5,339 nucleotides of DNA from an uncultured Gemmatimonadota bacterium. GTDB taxonomy: Bacteria > Gemmatimonadota > Gemmatimonadetes > Gemmatimonadales > Gemmatimonadaceae. A model generated the notes under the pieces. It was not told the origin of the DNA. It saw nothing but the letters and a program-made list of their open reading frames with translations, and did no database searches. The stretch covers positions 1 to 5,339 of the forward strand of contig CAITQY010000705.1 in the NCBI GenBank assembly GCA_903894655.1, in the 5' to 3' direction. The translations under genes and the position numbers were made by a program. Positions 5,296 to 5,339 of this stretch are shown one piece after another. The number at the start of each line of letters is the position of its first letter. The stretch's first letter is position 1.

Positions 5296-5339
5296 GCCGG
5301 AGTGGTGGAATTGGTAGACGCGCTGCGTTCAGGTCGCAG
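5296..5339 (+). tRNA. tRNA-Leu(CAG), 5' part only
   Basis: The first 44 nt of a leucine tRNA, cut by the window end exactly at the close of the anticodon stem. The 5' acceptor strand is GCCGGAG (5296-5302), followed by T8 and G9. The D arm has stem GTG/CGC (5305-5307 with 5319-5321, one G-U pair) and the conserved loop GAATTGGTAGA, closely matching E. coli tRNA-Leu. The anticodon arm is a perfect 5-bp stem CTGCG/CGCAG around TTCAGGT, with anticodon CAG at 5330-5332, decoding CUG. The long variable arm, T arm and 3' acceptor strand lie outside. CUG is expected to be a heavily used leucine codon in a genome this GC-rich. Confidence 0.96.

Noticed and set aside
5289..5339. AGGAG before the tRNA with an open GTG frame running to the window end
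   Set aside because: The frame is the tRNA-Leu gene itself; the AGGAG belongs partly to the leader hairpin and the spacer before the tRNA.

Overview
The window looks like GC-rich chromosomal DNA from a free-living, Gram-negative-type bacterium. My best guess is a member of the Gemmatimonadota or a related didermic phylum. The grounds are high GC, a lipoprotein starting Cys-Val-Tyr-Tyr-Asn with a second Tyr-Asn a few residues on, and the gene order. The taxon is inference; no rRNA or other phylogenetic marker was compared. Nothing suggests mobile DNA, phage, a CRISPR array or recent transfer.

Layout. Six protein genes lie head to tail on the minus strand. In transcription order (high to low coordinates) they are smpB (trans-translation), a secreted zinc N-acetylmuramoyl-L-alanine amidase, a TPR/helical-repeat lipoprotein, pyrD (class 1B dihydroorotate dehydrogenase), pyrF (OMP decarboxylase), and, after a 191-nt spacer, rpmJ (ribosomal protein L36). 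Gaps from smpB to pyrF are 12 nt, a 1-nt overlap, 4 nt and a 4-nt overlap, so these five genes look like one translationally coupled operon. At the right edge, on the plus strand and divergent from smpB, are a promoter, a long leader hairpin and the first 44 nt of a tRNA-Leu(CAG), cut by the window end.

How the genes relate. smpB rescues stalled ribosomes, the amidase and lipoprotein act in the cell envelope, pyrD and pyrF carry out the fourth and sixth steps of UMP synthesis, and rpmJ probably opens a ribosomal-protein cluster that continues off the left edge. This is a growth-linked housekeeping cluster rather than a specialised system.

I found no undescribed defence, mobile or biosynthetic system. 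The most interesting signals are structural: (1) two adjacent hairpins, both with GNRA tetraloops, whose second stem runs into the rpmJ ribosome-binding site; (2) a 17-bp hairpin filling almost all of the pre-tRNA-Leu leader; and (3) a 14/15-nt near-perfect direct repeat starting exactly at the chosen pyrD start codon.
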